Part shown: in pieces, positions 27,906 to 38,236 of the stretch
How positions within the stretch are numbered: position 1 is the stretch's first letter
Layout: every line of letters begins with the position of its first letter
The notes under the pieces: generated by a model
Seen by the model: the letters and a program-made list of their open reading frames with translations, nothing else
What the model was told of the DNA's origin: nothing
Databases searched by the model: none
Made by a program: the position numbers and the translations under genes
Source of the DNA: Ignavibacteriota bacterium
GTDB taxonomy: Bacteria; Bacteroidota; Ignavibacteria; UBA10030; UBA6906
Direction of reading: 5' to 3'
Length of the DNA: 64,000 nucleotides
NCBI GenBank assembly: GCA_016707525.1
Contig: JADJHP010000006.1
Span: 186,001-250,000 of the forward strand

Positions 27906-30236
27906 ATGAGAACACTTCTTGCCCTCCTGGTGTGCGCGGGCACGGCCCTCGCCGACCAGGGTGTCGAGTTCACCGTCAATGCCAGACATCAAGGAGTCCA
28001 GCGGGATGTCCAGGTCGACCGTGACCTTCATTCGTCTGCGCTCGTCGTGTGGACCAGCGAGAACCATGCGGGTCCCGGCACGCGGGGGGATATCGTCCTC
28101 CGAAGGCTGACGATGGATATGTGGGATGGAGGCTTCACCCCGGGGCCCGGAGCTCAAGCGGGAGTCCACCCGTCCTTCCGCAGCGCACTGGCAGACACTG
28201 AAATGATCGTCCATGACGCCGCCGGTCTCGGGGACCAGGAGAAGCCCGCGCTCGCGGCCAACCTTCAGGGATCTGCCGTCGTGGCATGGGCATCGATGAC
28301 CAACCGCGACTCAGCGTACGACATCAAGGCGCGGCGACTCCACCTCAGAGTGCCCGTCGGACCGGAGTTCTTCGTGAATACCACGATGGCACGGACACAG
28401 ACCGAACCCGATGTGGCCGTGGACAGTGTTGGGAGGTTCGTGGTGGTGTGGAATGGCTGGACCGCGAGCGACGACCGGGATGTCTATCTGCGGGTCTATA
28501 GTGCCGATGGCGCGCCACGCAGCGGAGAGATCCGTGTGAACACGACCACGGCATACAGCCAGGCGAAACCTGCCGTACGGTACCGGCCCGACGGCTCGTT
28601 CGTGGTGGTATGGGAATCATGGCAACAGGATGACCAGTTGGTGTCAGGCTATGGTGTGTACGCCCGACACTTCGACAGTCTCGGGGTCCCCCTGTCCGGC
28701 GAATTCCGGGTCAATTCCTGGACGCCCGATAACCAGTGGTATGCCGACATCGAGACCTTCAGCGACAACAGCTTCGCCATCGTGTGGTGCAGTTGGGAAC
28801 AGGATGGTGCGGACGGCGGCATCTCCATGCAGCACTACAATGCGGACAGGACGCGCCGGGGGACGGAGGTGCGGGTGAATACCACGACAGCTCACTACCA
28901 GTGGCTGCCGCGTATCCGCCGCAACGCGGACGACAGCTTCGTCGTCTGCTGGTCCAGCTGGAAGCAGGATGGCAGCCGTGAGGGGGTGTATTGCCAGATG
29001 TACGACGCGGATGCCCGGAAGGTCTCCTTCGAGACGCAGGTCAATACCCGCACGGAGTCGTTCCAATGGGAACCGGACATCGTGGCGATCGCACCGGGTG
29101 ATGTGTTCGCGGTGTGGGCCGATTGGTTCAGTCCCCAGCTCGATTACGAGGTGACCGCCCGCCGCATCTTCCCGGTCCATGCCCAGGGGAGCATCGCGCC
29201 ATCGACGATAGCGCATACGTCAGGCCGGACGACATCGCGCGTGGTGGTGCATGTGATCGATTCCCTCGCGTTGACGGGGCACACGTACGAGGCATTCTTC
29301 GATTCGCTCCCGAACAGGACGGCAGCCCTGAGCGTCCGGGATCTTGCGACCGGCGACACGCTTGTGCGACGATTCCCGATCGACCGTGGCGAGAACGTCT
29401 TCTCGATGACACCGGCGTTCCATGGGATCACCGTGGAGGTCGTCCCGGAATTCGACCTGGATCTGGACCTCGGGAATTCCACGACCATCCAGCGGAGTGG
29501 AACCACGTTCATGTTCTTCATCAATCTTCCGTCCGCAGGCACGAAGCGGATCGCGCCCATTGACGTTGCCCTTCTCTGGGGAAACACGGATACGCTGGCC
29601 GACGGCAGTTACGTTACGGTCCTGGACACCGCGCTGTCGCTGAGCGGGAAACGGGAAGTGCTCGTTCCGTTCCGCGGCTGGAACATGACCGATGGCCAGA
29701 AGATGGACCTCCTCGTGGTCGACAGTCCATCCAACAAACGCTGGAACAAGGGGGAGCGGGTCGTCTTTCTGACGCCCCCGGCGTACCGGACGGCGGCCAC
29801 GAACACGCATGCCGAAGTTCGCCCGGATGCATTCGGCTCACCGGTGATCTCTCCAGGGCCGGGCGACACGACGATCATTCGTACGTTCAGGCCGATAACG
29901 AATGCCGACCGTTTCACATTCACTGCTGCGCGCGCGGCGGTCCTGGGCGTCCCGGGAACGGAGGGACAGCCGGGGTCCTTTGCGTTGCTGCAGAATTATC
30001 CAAATCCCTTCAACCCTGCGACCTCGATCCGGTACAGCGTACCGGTTGCAGGAAACTTCACACTCTCGGTGTATTCGATCCTCGGCCAGAAGGTGGGCGT
30101 GCTTGCCTCGGGCTTTCATCAGCCCGGCACGTACCGGGTCCGGTTTGATGCGCAGGGGTTGGCGAGCGGGGCATACTTCTACGTGTTGGAAGGGGGAGGG
30201 AAGGCGCACGTGCAGAAAATGATGGTACTAAAATGA
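27906..30236 (+). CDS. Secreted repeat protein with class A sorting domain
   Basis: 776 residues with a short signal peptide (MRTLLALLVCAGTALA). From about residue 100 to 420 it carries at least five repeats of about 55 residues with the consensus 'DGSFVVVWxSWxQDG...GxYxxxxxxxG...GxExRVNTxTxxxQxxP', a predicted beta propeller. A second beta region follows. The end is NYPNPFNPATSIRYSVP...MMVLK. No enzyme motif was recognised; it may bind glycans or surface polymers. It lies 16 bases after the dipeptidase gene and converges on cassette 2 across a terminator. Confidence 0.8.
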   Translation: MRTLLALLVCAGTALADQGVEFTVNARHQGVQRDVQVDRDLHSSALVVWTSENHAGPGTRGDIVLRRLTMDMWDGGFTPGPGAQAGVHPSFRSALADTEMIVHDAAGLGDQEKPALAANLQGSAVVAWASMTNRDSAYDIKARRLHLRVPVGPEFFVNTTMARTQTEPDVAVDSVGRFVVVWNGWTASDDRDVYLRVYSADGAPRSGEIRVNTTTAYSQAKPAVRYRPDGSFVVVWESWQQDDQLVSGYGVYARHFDSLGVPLSGEFRVNSWTPDNQWYADIETFSDNSFAIVWCSWEQDGADGGISMQHYNADRTRRGTEVRVNTTTAHYQWLPRIRRNADDSFVVCWSSWKQDGSREGVYCQMYDADARKVSFETQVNTRTESFQWEPDIVAIAPGDVFAVWADWFSPQLDYEVTARRIFPVHAQGSIAPSTIAHTSGRTTSRVVVHVIDSLALTGHTYEAFFDSLPNRTAALSVRDLATGDTLVRRFPIDRGENVFSMTPAFHGITVEVVPEFDLDLDLGNSTTIQRSGTTFMFFINLPSAGTKRIAPIDVALLWGNTDTLADGSYVTVLDTALSLSGKREVLVPFRGWNMTDGQKMDLLVVDSPSNKRWNKGERVVFLTPPAYRTAATNTHAEVRPDAFGSPVISPGPGDTTIIRTFRPITNADRFTFTAARAAVLGVPGTEGQPGSFALLQNYPNPFNPATSIRYSVPVAGNFTLSVYSILGQKVGVLASGFHQPGTYRVRFDAQGLASGAYFYVLEGGGKAHVQKMMVLK

Positions 30237-30434
30237 GTGCCAAGGTAAACTGTTCCTGATCTTGTCGGGTGAGGAGTGAGGGCGCTCTACTCCGAGTCCC
30301 AACCATGATGAGACTCTGTTCATCATGGAGCGAGGAGTCGGTATGAAGCGGGAAACGGCTTCATGCAAAGCGACTCGTCAACGTAGTCTGAAAGGACGCA
30401 ACGCAAGCTGCAGAAAAGGCAGGTGAGGGCAAAG

Positions 30435-30466
30435 AAAAAGGGAGAAGACGGATCTTCTCCCTTTTT
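30435..30466. terminator. Bidirectional Rho-independent terminator
   Basis: A perfect 14-base stem, AAAAAGGGAGAAGA (30435-30448) and TCTTCTCCCTTTTT (30453-30466), with tetraloop CGGA. The A/T ends give a U tract on both strands. It separates the plus-strand gene ending at 30236 from minus-strand cassette 2 ending at 30492. The rest of the 255-base spacer shows no gene. Confidence 0.9.
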
Positions 30467-30491
30467 CCTTTCTGAGCAATCCCTTCTGTAC

Positions 30492-31547
30492 TTACAGCCG
30501 CACCCCCAGCGAGAAGTACTGCACGTTCTTCAACCGGCCGTAGTCCGCGAAGCCGTAGTCGAGTTTGACGGTGGCGACATTCGGGATGCCGTAGTGCACG
30601 CCCACGCCCCACGTGAGGCCCTGCTCGGAGTCGCGCAGGAACAGCGATTTGTACCCCACCCGTCCAAAGATGATCTCTTTCCAGGTCGCTTCCAGCCCGG
30701 CATTCACATACTCGGTGTTGTCATTCGGATGTGTCGCATCCACCGCGAACGTCGTCCGGATATCCTCGACCGGAGTGATCTCATACGCAACGCCGATCCG
30801 GAACGTCAGAGGAAGGTCAAACGTCTCCGTCCTCAGGTCGGACGGGATGTTGCTCGGTCCGCTGCCGATGTCGCCGTCCGGGTCGTAGTTGAACTGCAGG
30901 TCACGCCCTTCCAGCTTCATCTTCGTGCCGAAGTTCGAGATCGACGCGCCGAGGGTCAGGCCGGGGATCTCGGACATGTAGAGTGTGCCGATGTCCACGG
31001 CGAACCCGTTGGCGGCCTCGCTCCAGACCGCATCGCGGATGTACTTCGCCGTGAAACCGATCGAGAACCGGTCCGTCAGGTTGCGGGCATACGTCAACCC
31101 GAAGGCGATGGAACTCGCGTCCCACTTCCGGCCATCGCCGTTCGGGAAGTCGACCGTCCGGACGATGTCCTCGGGCACGCGCATCGAGATCACCGACAGG
31201 CCGAAGGTGCCGAGCTCGCCGATGGGCATCGCGCCCGCGGCGAAATCGTAGTTGATATCGGCCAGCCAGTTGGCGTGGTTGAACGTGAGCTCACTGTTGA
31301 TCTGCATGCGGGACAGCGCGGCCGGGTTCCAGTAGATGGAGCTGATATCGCCGGTCACCGCTGCCTGCGCACCGCCCATGCCGAGGGCGCGGGCGCCGAC
31401 GCCGATCTTGAGGAACTGCGCCGCCGTGGTGCCGACCTTGGCGGTACTGCGGAACAGCTGGGCACGGGCGGGGCTGGCATTCACGACAAGGAATGCCAGG
31501 ACGAGGGCTCCCGCGAGCGTTGCCCGTGTGCTGCGCATGATCTTCAT
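30492..31547 (-). CDS. PorV/PorQ-family outer-membrane protein (cassette 2, gene 3)
   Basis: 351 residues from ATG 31547, preceded by GGAGGT. Signal peptide ending SPARAQ; signature GTTAAQFLKIGVGARALGMGG and DISSIYWNPAALSRM; end FSLGVRL. It is strongly similar to the cassette 1 protein, including SISNFGTKMKLEGRD and THPNDNTEYVNAGLE. The same role is expected: outer-membrane barrel handling the exported protein encoded just upstream. It is the last gene of the minus-strand cassette. Confidence 0.88.
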   Translation of the reverse strand: MKIMRSTRATLAGALVLAFLVVNASPARAQLFRSTAKVGTTAAQFLKIGVGARALGMGGAQAAVTGDISSIYWNPAALSRMQINSELTFNHANWLADINYDFAAGAMPIGELGTFGLSVISMRVPEDIVRTVDFPNGDGRKWDASSIAFGLTYARNLTDRFSIGFTAKYIRDAVWSEAANGFAVDIGTLYMSEIPGLTLGASISNFGTKMKLEGRDLQFNYDPDGDIGSGPSNIPSDLRTETFDLPLTFRIGVAYEITPVEDIRTTFAVDATHPNDNTEYVNAGLEATWKEIIFGRVGYKSLFLRDSEQGLTWGVGVHYGIPNVATVKLDYGFADYGRLKNVQYFSLGVRL

Positions 31548-31623
31548 ACAACCTCCAGAGCAATTCATGTGTGCGATCCGTACACCGCGGTGCCCGTCCG
31601 TCGGGCACCGCGTGACGCGTTGA

Positions 31624-34600
31624 TCACTTGATCAGTGCAAGCCGGCCGATCTTCTCGCCGACACCCGGGACCTCGACGTGGTAGATGTACACGCCGTAGG
31701 CCAGGCGCTGGCCTTCATACGAAAGGACCCGCCAGTCGGCGTAGCTGTTCCCATCATCCTTCACGATCGTGTCCACCAGTTCGCCGAGGAGCGTGTAGAT
31801 CCGGATCGTGCACTTCGGCGGGAGGTTCCGGAATTGCAGCTTGTTGTCCCCGCGCCGGATGGAGCTCGGCCCCGGTTGCTCCATGGTGCTGTACGCGACG
31901 TACGGGTTCGGCACCACGCAGATCTGGTCGAGCGTGTTCGTCGCTGTGGCAGCATCGAACTTCGATGCCGTGCTCGTGAACGTGTACTGGTCGCCCGCGG
32001 CGAACGGCTTCGAGGTCTTCACCTCGTAGATGTTCCCCTGCGTCGGGTAGACCGGCGTCTGTCCGTTCGGCACGCTGAACGTGACCGACAGCATCACCGG
32101 GATCGGACTCTGCGGTGCATACTTCGGAGGCGTCACGAACACGATCTCGCGTCCGGGGCGCCACATGCTGTCGGCGAGCGCTTTGTCCACCAGGATGCGC
32201 ATCGCGGACGTATCGGACATGTTGACGATCTTGAAGGGGCACACGACCACGCGGCGGCCCGAATTGTTCAGGACCGTGTCGCCCGGGAATGCCCACTTGC
32301 CGTTCGCAAGCGTGTCCGTCTTGTTCCACTGGATCTGGAAATCGAGCGGTGCCGGACGGAACGGTGCGGTCGTCAGCGCGATGGTCTTGTGGACCCGGCC
32401 AACGAGATTGGAATTGTTGATGGCGGACCAGCCGCTCCGGGCGGAGTCTATCCCCAGCGGCACGTCGGTCACGTACACCCGCATGCCATCGAACACCGGA
32501 TTGTCGTCCTCGGTGGCCAGGCGGTTGCTCTCATACACCGCGTAGTAGCGATAGCTGATGGTGTACGCCCCGCCGTTGGCCAGGTTGCCGCTTGCTGCGC
32601 CACGGATCCGGCCGCCGGTGGCATCGACGCGGTACAGGGACGGATTGACCGTTGCGCCAGCAGCATCCTTCACGACCACCGACGACGCCACGAGGTTCTT
32701 CTGGGAAAGCGGGACATAGATGGTGTCGCGTGACGTGAAGCTTTCGCTACGGTCGGAGAGCGGCTGGATATCGTACACCACTTTCCCGCCGGCCGTCCGG
32801 AAGTCGACGTTATACTTCGCTCCGTCGAGCACCGCGACATCACTCATCACTTTGACGCCGATCGTGCCGGTAGAGACGCCGGTCACGCGTTGAGCCTTCG
32901 CGCCGTTATCGACGCTGGCCTTTGTCTGGCCCGCGGGGAGCGGCCCCGGAATGGCGGCGAGGGTGTTCTGATCGAAGCTGAGTTCACCCGTCACGGGATC
33001 CTTGGTGATGGCGATCTGGCATTCCGTCGGCGGCAGAGAGACGCCCAGGGTATCGAATCCATGGTCATACGATGCGACGGCATAGTAATACGTGACGCCG
33101 TTGGTGACCGTGGAATCGACGTACTCGTGGACGAGGCCGTTGTTGGTGCCGAGGTTGTACTTCACACCGCGGCCCTGATATTCGACCGGATGCAGGCCGG
33201 ACCAGGTGTTGACGATGTCGAACTGGGCTTTGGTCCCGTTCTTGCCCACGAGCGGCGTGGGGAGGAAGGCCGAACCGTTCGCGTCCGTGATCGTGTAGAC
33301 ATCACTGAACGTGTAGTCCTGGCTCCGGTAGATCTTGTATCCCTCGAAGTCCTGGGTGTTCGTCAGCGGGTCGGTGGTCTTCTCCGCCAGATTGTCCCAG
33401 TAGAGTGTCACGCGGCCGTCACCGGGGATCGCGGTCACATTCGGTTTGGGCGGCGGCTGGGCGAACAGGTAGTTCGCTTCGAGCACGCGCTGTGCCGTTT
33501 CGGAATTGAGCAGAAGGTCGGCGAGGTTTTCGCCCATCATCAGCGCGATGGAGAAGCGCTGCGTGCCTTCCGGTTCGAGCACGAACGGGCCGGAACCGTA
33601 GAGGAACTCGTTGTCGCCCGGCGTCCGGAAATAGGCCTGGTCGACTGCGATCGAGTCGGACGACAGCTGCTGGGTGAAGAGCACGTCGTTGACCGGGAAG
33701 TTCGGCGATGCTGCCGCCTGCGCGACGAAGCTGGTCAGACCGATCTGATCGGATTCGTTGACATCGCGGATGCCGAAATTCGGTTCCGAGGTGAAATTGC
33801 CGTTGGCATCGGTGCCGTTGTCCGGCTTGGCATTCCCTTCGCCGAAGTCACCGGTGCCGGCGATGCCGTCCAGCCCGACGTCGTCCTTATCGACACGCCA
33901 GTTGCCGTTCTCATCACCCGACCAGCGAGCCTTGGGACGGCCATACAGTGCGATGTACTTGCTTGTATCAGAGATGCCCGTAGTGAGCGGGAGGGTCGTA
34001 CCGTCGATGTACGTCCCCGGGCCATTGAACGGGCTCTCGTCGATCACACCGTCATCGTCATCATCCTTGCCGTTCGTGGAGTTGCTGGGCGACTCGAGGA
34101 ACTTGAAGCCGAAGTACCCCGGGGTCAGGCCGCCGTCGCCCTTATTGTCGGCATCCCATGCGTAGACCATGCTACGCGCGCGCTGGGGGAAGGGATCGGC
34201 AAGCGCCCCCTTGGGGGGAATGAAGTATGCATAGTCGTCGCCGTAGTCGTTCGGGCCGCCGACGTGCGGGTCGCCGAACATGCCGAAATACACCCTGCCC
34301 AGGGTCTTGGGGCTCTTGTTCGTGACGCGGTACACGAGGAAGATGATGTCTTCGGCCAGCGGGTTGTTGAACTGGAAGAAACGGCACTCGAGGTCGAGCC
34401 CGAGGCCGACGCGGTTGGTGTCGCCTTCGAACGGAAGGTACCGGTCCTTCCATTTCTTGTTCGTGGCATCATCGCACACGAAATACACTTCTTCGTCGGG
34501 CGAAGAGGCATCGTTGCCGAGGTAGGCGGGCCACACATAGCGTCCGAGGGCGCTGTTGTACCATGTCTCGGGCCAGCTATGGGGCTTCCTGGTCAGGTCG

Positions 34601-35127
34601 CCGCCCACATCGGAGCGGTGACTCCATGCAGCGATGTCCGACTGGCCGGGAGCAGCATACCCGGCCTTCGGCAGCCATCCCCATTTCAGGGAGCCGTCCG
34701 GCGCGTATGCACCCTGGCTGGGCGTGTACATACCGTCGTCCAGGATCCACACCGAATCGCCCTGGATGCTCTTCACTTTGGCGGCGACGAGCGGATCGAA
34801 CTCGTAGCCGTAGCCGAGGCGGTTCCACACCAGGTCGGCCACGTTGCCCAGGGTGTTCGGGCGCGTGATGTTGCCGTAGTTGTAGACGATCGTGGTGATC
34901 TTGTTGCCACGAATGATCAGGCTGCGGATCTCCTTCATGCTGCCCGTGGTCTTGGCCAGTGCGGGGCCCGACTGCTGGTGCTCGAGGAAGTCCACAAGCC
35001 GCTGCCATTCCTGGGGGCTCGCCTTTTTCGGATCGAGCTTCAGGATATCGTTCTCCTGCGCGCGTGACGCGCCCGCTGCCAACAGCAGCGCGGCGGCCAC
35101 CAGGAGACTGAGAAATGATGTTTTCAT
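31624..35127 (-). CDS. Large exported protein with PNPY-type C-terminal domain (cassette 2, gene 2)
   Basis: 1167 residues from ATG 35127. Signal peptide ending GASRAQ, then a homologue of the cassette 1 protein, here intact. Shared stretches include IIRGNKITTIVYNYGNI, SWPETWYNSALGRYVWP, RVYFGMFGDPHVGG, Asp-rich segments (DDDDDGVIDES), VNESDQIGLTSF and an Fn3-like region (IPGDGRVTLYWDN...GYKIYRSQDY). The C-terminal domain is VVPNPYVA...CTIRIYTLLGELVDTI...GVGEKIGRLALIK. Its intact frame is the best evidence that the cassette 1 copy is a frameshifted gene. It lies 28 bases after the receptor gene and 76 before the PorV gene. Function unknown; likely a surface lipoprotein-like partner or an exported ligand binder. 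Confidence 0.82.
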   Translation of the reverse strand: MKTSFLSLLVAAALLLAAGASRAQENDILKLDPKKASPQEWQRLVDFLEHQQSGPALAKTTGSMKEIRSLIIRGNKITTIVYNYGNITRPNTLGNVADLVWNRLGYGYEFDPLVAAKVKSIQGDSVWILDDGMYTPSQGAYAPDGSLKWGWLPKAGYAAPGQSDIAAWSHRSDVGGDLTRKPHSWPETWYNSALGRYVWPAYLGNDASSPDEEVYFVCDDATNKKWKDRYLPFEGDTNRVGLGLDLECRFFQFNNPLAEDIIFLVYRVTNKSPKTLGRVYFGMFGDPHVGGPNDYGDDYAYFIPPKGALADPFPQRARSMVYAWDADNKGDGGLTPGYFGFKFLESPSNSTNGKDDDDDGVIDESPFNGPGTYIDGTTLPLTTGISDTSKYIALYGRPKARWSGDENGNWRVDKDDVGLDGIAGTGDFGEGNAKPDNGTDANGNFTSEPNFGIRDVNESDQIGLTSFVAQAAASPNFPVNDVLFTQQLSSDSIAVDQAYFRTPGDNEFLYGSGPFVLEPEGTQRFSIALMMGENLADLLLNSETAQRVLEANYLFAQPPPKPNVTAIPGDGRVTLYWDNLAEKTTDPLTNTQDFEGYKIYRSQDYTFSDVYTITDANGSAFLPTPLVGKNGTKAQFDIVNTWSGLHPVEYQGRGVKYNLGTNNGLVHEYVDSTVTNGVTYYYAVASYDHGFDTLGVSLPPTECQIAITKDPVTGELSFDQNTLAAIPGPLPAGQTKASVDNGAKAQRVTGVSTGTIGVKVMSDVAVLDGAKYNVDFRTAGGKVVYDIQPLSDRSESFTSRDTIYVPLSQKNLVASSVVVKDAAGATVNPSLYRVDATGGRIRGAASGNLANGGAYTISYRYYAVYESNRLATEDDNPVFDGMRVYVTDVPLGIDSARSGWSAINNSNLVGRVHKTIALTTAPFRPAPLDFQIQWNKTDTLANGKWAFPGDTVLNNSGRRVVVCPFKIVNMSDTSAMRILVDKALADSMWRPGREIVFVTPPKYAPQSPIPVMLSVTFSVPNGQTPVYPTQGNIYEVKTSKPFAAGDQYTFTSTASKFDAATATNTLDQICVVPNPYVAYSTMEQPGPSSIRRGDNKLQFRNLPPKCTIRIYTLLGELVDTIVKDDGNSYADWRVLSYEGQRLAYGVYIYHVEVPGVGEKIGRLALIK

Positions 35128-35155
35128 ACAAAGTCCCATCGAATGAATGAGAGTA

Positions 35156-38044
35156 TTAGAACACGATCGAAGCGCCGACGCGGACGAGCCGCGGGGTGCT
35201 GATATTGCCGGGGTCCGCATAGTAATTGTCGATGGCGTTCAGCGGGACCATGCCCGCGTCGCCGCGTACGATGCGGTTGTGCAGATCCGCAAGGAGTTCC
35301 GGCTGCAACGTCTGCGCGATGTTGTACAGCGCACGGCCGGAGTTCGCATACACGTAGAGTTCGTTCTCGGTGTCGAACAGGTTGTCGACCTGGATGAACA
35401 TCGACATGTCGAGCCCGCTGACCGTGAAGAATTTCTCGATCTTCAGGTCCACGTTCCATTGCATCGGCTGCCGATCGCTGTTCTGTGTGAAACTGATCGG
35501 GGAGACGTTCGTCGGGAACTCCGGGGTGTAGGGGGTACCGGTACGGAGATACCCGATCATGCTCACGCTCCAGTCATTCGGCTCGGAGATCATGACCGTG
35601 GAGGTCAGCGTGTGGCTGCGGTCGAAGTTCAACGGCACGAGATAGGTCTGGCTCAGACGGCCGGCACTTTCGCTGAAAAAGATCTCGTCGGTCGGCAGCG
35701 TCCGGTTCCCTTCAGACACCTGGAAGGTGTAGTCCAGTGTCGCGGAGAGCATGTCGTTCGCGGAACGCCGCTTGAGGAGCGAGATGCTGACGCCGCGCGT
35801 GTTGGCATAACTGAGATTGGTGAGCAGGTTGTATTCCTTGTCGCCGCGCGGGGTGATGACGCGTTGTGAGTAGATATAGTCACGCACGTCCTTGTAATAC
35901 CCGCTGATCTCGACCTTCAGGTCCTCGGTGAGCCCCTGCTGCAGGCCGAGCTCATACTGCACGCTCTTCTGCGGGTTCACGTTGGGGTTGCCGAAGCTCA
36001 GGGTCACGCCGGAGGGGGCGCGGAAGTTCGGGTTGCTGTACAGGCTGGACAGCGAACCGATCTGGAAGAAGTGCCCGTACGAGAAGCGGATCGTTCCCTG
36101 GTCGGTGATCGGGTATGACACGCTGACGCGGGGGCTGATCATATGCTTCTTTTCGGCGGCGACCAGGTTCTTCTGGAGGAAGATCGTGTCCTGGAGGGCG
36201 AGTTCGCTGCTGATCCCCGCGTTGTAGTTCGCGGCCGGGTCGAAGTACTCGTACCGCACGCCGAGATTCAGGATGATGGATTTGAAGAGTTCGATCTTGT
36301 CCTGGACATAGGCGGCCATCTGCAACGGCTGGCGTTCGTAGGCGGTGTAACCACCTACGGCGTCGGGGATGTACGGCAGGAAGTTGTAGTTGCCGGTCAG
36401 CGCGTTGGAGAAGTTCGGGGTCGTATTCGGGGAGTTCGGGTCCCGGAACTGCAGCGTATACGATTCCACATTCAGCTTATGCTTGCGCACCTCGATGCCC
36501 GCTTTGACCTCGTGGATGCTGAAGATCTGGGCGACGAGGTCGACCTTGCCGGCCATCGTGACGGTCTTGCGGCTGAAACGGAACAGGTCGGTGCCGCCCG
36601 TGACGTACGAGGTGTTCGGGAAATACTTCTGATAGAAGCTCGGAAGGTACCGGGCATCAGAGGGGTCGTCGTAGGCCCAGCTGTGCCCCTGGTCGGTGAT
36701 ATAGGAGCCCTTCACGGTGTAGAACATGCTCTCGTTCACCGAGTGGGTCCACTCGAGGGAGTGCATGAAGCCCTTGCTCTGATCGATCGCCCTGCCATCC
36801 GGCTTGTAACGCGACGTGAAGGCATCCGAGAAGGCGTTGCTCGAATTCGGGGATTCATCGAAGTTGTGCACGAACTCATACTTCAGTTTGATCGACGGGG
36901 TGACCTTCCACGCGATGTTCCCCTGGACATTGTACGAGCGGCTCCAGTTCAGCGCCACCGCATCGGGGGTGTAGGTGGAATCGTGGCCGTAGGCGCCGGT
37001 GTACAGGCTCGGCCGTCCGACCTTGTCCGTCGTCCCATTGATGAGCGGAGCGAAGTAGTACGGGTCGCTCGGGGAGCCAAAGCGCGGATCGGAGGACGAG
37101 AATCCCTCGCGTGAGAGGAACGCGTCGTTGGGGAGATAGATCCGCTGGCCGTACAGATGGCCACCGTTCCAGTTGTACACACCGGAGGCGAAGAACGTGA
37201 GATCCTCGCCGAGGATGGGCCCGCTCAGGGTCGCTTCCGTGCGGTTCACGTTGGTCGGGCTGACCTTATTGATATTGTAGAACAGGTCCTTGTGCGAGCT
37301 TACATGGTCGCCGAAGAACTGCTTCACACTGCCGGCCCACTTCACGCCGCCGTCGCGGGTCACATAGTTCACCACGCCGCTGAGGGCGCTGCCGAATTCG
37401 GCGCTGAAGGTACCGCTGGACACCGACACTTCGCGCACGGCGTTGGTTGCGACGCCCACGGAGCGGGTGTTGCCGTAGGGATTGTTGATGTTCATCCCGT
37501 TCAGGGTGTAGGCGATCTCGTTCCCCAGGCCGCCGCGGATGTGAATGCTGCCATCGTCGTCCACCGTGATCCCCGCCTGCAGCCCGATCACTTCGCTGAT
37601 ATCGGTCACCGGCAACGCTTCGATGGATTCCGAGGAGATCGATGCTACGGGGTTCGTGAGGTCCTGGCGGATGAGCGGCGTGCGCTCGGCCTGGATCACC
37701 ACGGCGTCCAGTTCAACGCTTCCCTCGACCAGGTCGATGTCCTGCTGCGTTGTGAAGTCGGTGGAGATGCGAAGGTCGTTCACCTCGAACCGGCGGTAGC
37801 CGATGAAGGAGGCAACGACCTTGACCTTGCCCGGCGGGACATTGAGGATCACATAGCGGCCGTCGACGGCCGAGGAAGCGCCAAGGGATGTTCCTGCGAC
37901 GGTGACGTTCACGCCGGGGAGCGGTTCCCGTGTGCGGGAATCCCTGACCACGCCGGAGATCTTTCCTGTCGAACCGGCGAGCATCGTGGGGACTGCCAGG
38001 AGGACACTGAGCAGAACCGCCATACAACGTGTAAGGATGCGCAT
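35156..38044 (-). CDS. TonB-dependent receptor with carboxypeptidase-regulatory-like N-domain (cassette 2, gene 1)
   Basis: 962 residues from ATG 38044, with AAAGGT upstream. Signal peptide; CarboxypepD_reg-like domain at about 25-105 (TGKISGVVRDSRTREPLPGV...NVPPGKVKVVASFIGYRR). The plug follows with LPVTDISEVIGLQAGI, SIHIRGGLGNEIAYTLNGM and FSAEFGSALSGVVNYVTRDG, then a long barrel ending ASIVF. It parallels the cassette 1 receptor along its whole length, for example FSYGHFFQ and ELGLQQGLTEDLKVEISGYYKDVRD, so the cassettes arose by duplication. A good promoter lies at 38169-38197. Confidence 0.93.
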   Translation of the reverse strand: MRILTRCMAVLLSVLLAVPTMLAGSTGKISGVVRDSRTREPLPGVNVTVAGTSLGASSAVDGRYVILNVPPGKVKVVASFIGYRRFEVNDLRISTDFTTQQDIDLVEGSVELDAVVIQAERTPLIRQDLTNPVASISSESIEALPVTDISEVIGLQAGITVDDDGSIHIRGGLGNEIAYTLNGMNINNPYGNTRSVGVATNAVREVSVSSGTFSAEFGSALSGVVNYVTRDGGVKWAGSVKQFFGDHVSSHKDLFYNINKVSPTNVNRTEATLSGPILGEDLTFFASGVYNWNGGHLYGQRIYLPNDAFLSREGFSSSDPRFGSPSDPYYFAPLINGTTDKVGRPSLYTGAYGHDSTYTPDAVALNWSRSYNVQGNIAWKVTPSIKLKYEFVHNFDESPNSSNAFSDAFTSRYKPDGRAIDQSKGFMHSLEWTHSVNESMFYTVKGSYITDQGHSWAYDDPSDARYLPSFYQKYFPNTSYVTGGTDLFRFSRKTVTMAGKVDLVAQIFSIHEVKAGIEVRKHKLNVESYTLQFRDPNSPNTTPNFSNALTGNYNFLPYIPDAVGGYTAYERQPLQMAAYVQDKIELFKSIILNLGVRYEYFDPAANYNAGISSELALQDTIFLQKNLVAAEKKHMISPRVSVSYPITDQGTIRFSYGHFFQIGSLSSLYSNPNFRAPSGVTLSFGNPNVNPQKSVQYELGLQQGLTEDLKVEISGYYKDVRDYIYSQRVITPRGDKEYNLLTNLSYANTRGVSISLLKRRSANDMLSATLDYTFQVSEGNRTLPTDEIFFSESAGRLSQTYLVPLNFDRSHTLTSTVMISEPNDWSVSMIGYLRTGTPYTPEFPTNVSPISFTQNSDRQPMQWNVDLKIEKFFTVSGLDMSMFIQVDNLFDTENELYVYANSGRALYNIAQTLQPELLADLHNRIVRGDAGMVPLNAIDNYYADPGNISTPRLVRVGASIVF

Positions 38045-38168
38045 GGTGTACCTTTTGGTTGATGAGATTGCCAATACAACAACGGGGGAACTGAGAAAGG
38101 AAAACGGTCGATCTTCCCTACGGCCCGAGGACACGACTGCGAGGATGAAGATCACTATTATAGACAAA

Positions 38169-38197
38169 AATATAGAGAAACCGCTTCCAGTAGTCAA
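38169..38197 (-). promoter_or_regulatory. Probable promoter of cassette 2
   Basis: On the minus strand: TTGACT (38197-38192), 17-base spacer, TATATT (38174-38169), 125 bases before ATG 38044. It is nearly the same as the cassette 3 promoter (TTGACA-17-TATATT). Confidence 0.65.
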
Positions 38198-38208
38198 GCC
38201 GCCACAAC

Positions 38209-38236
38209 TTGATTTTTTGCGTGAATGTGCTAACTT
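38209..38236 (+). promoter_or_regulatory. Possible promoter of the secreted propeller gene at 38374
   Basis: TTGATT (38209-38214), 16 bases, TAACTT (38231-38236), in the divergent spacer. The match is moderate. Confidence 0.35.

Noticed and set aside
28500..29160. Internal repeats of the secreted protein at 27906, considered as a tandem DNA repeat
   Set aside because: The repetition is at protein level (propeller blades); the DNA units differ too much for a recent tandem array.
32890..35067. A 725-codon plus-strand open frame
   Set aside because: It is antisense to the intact cassette 2 exported protein; composition and lack of motifs mark it as a shadow.
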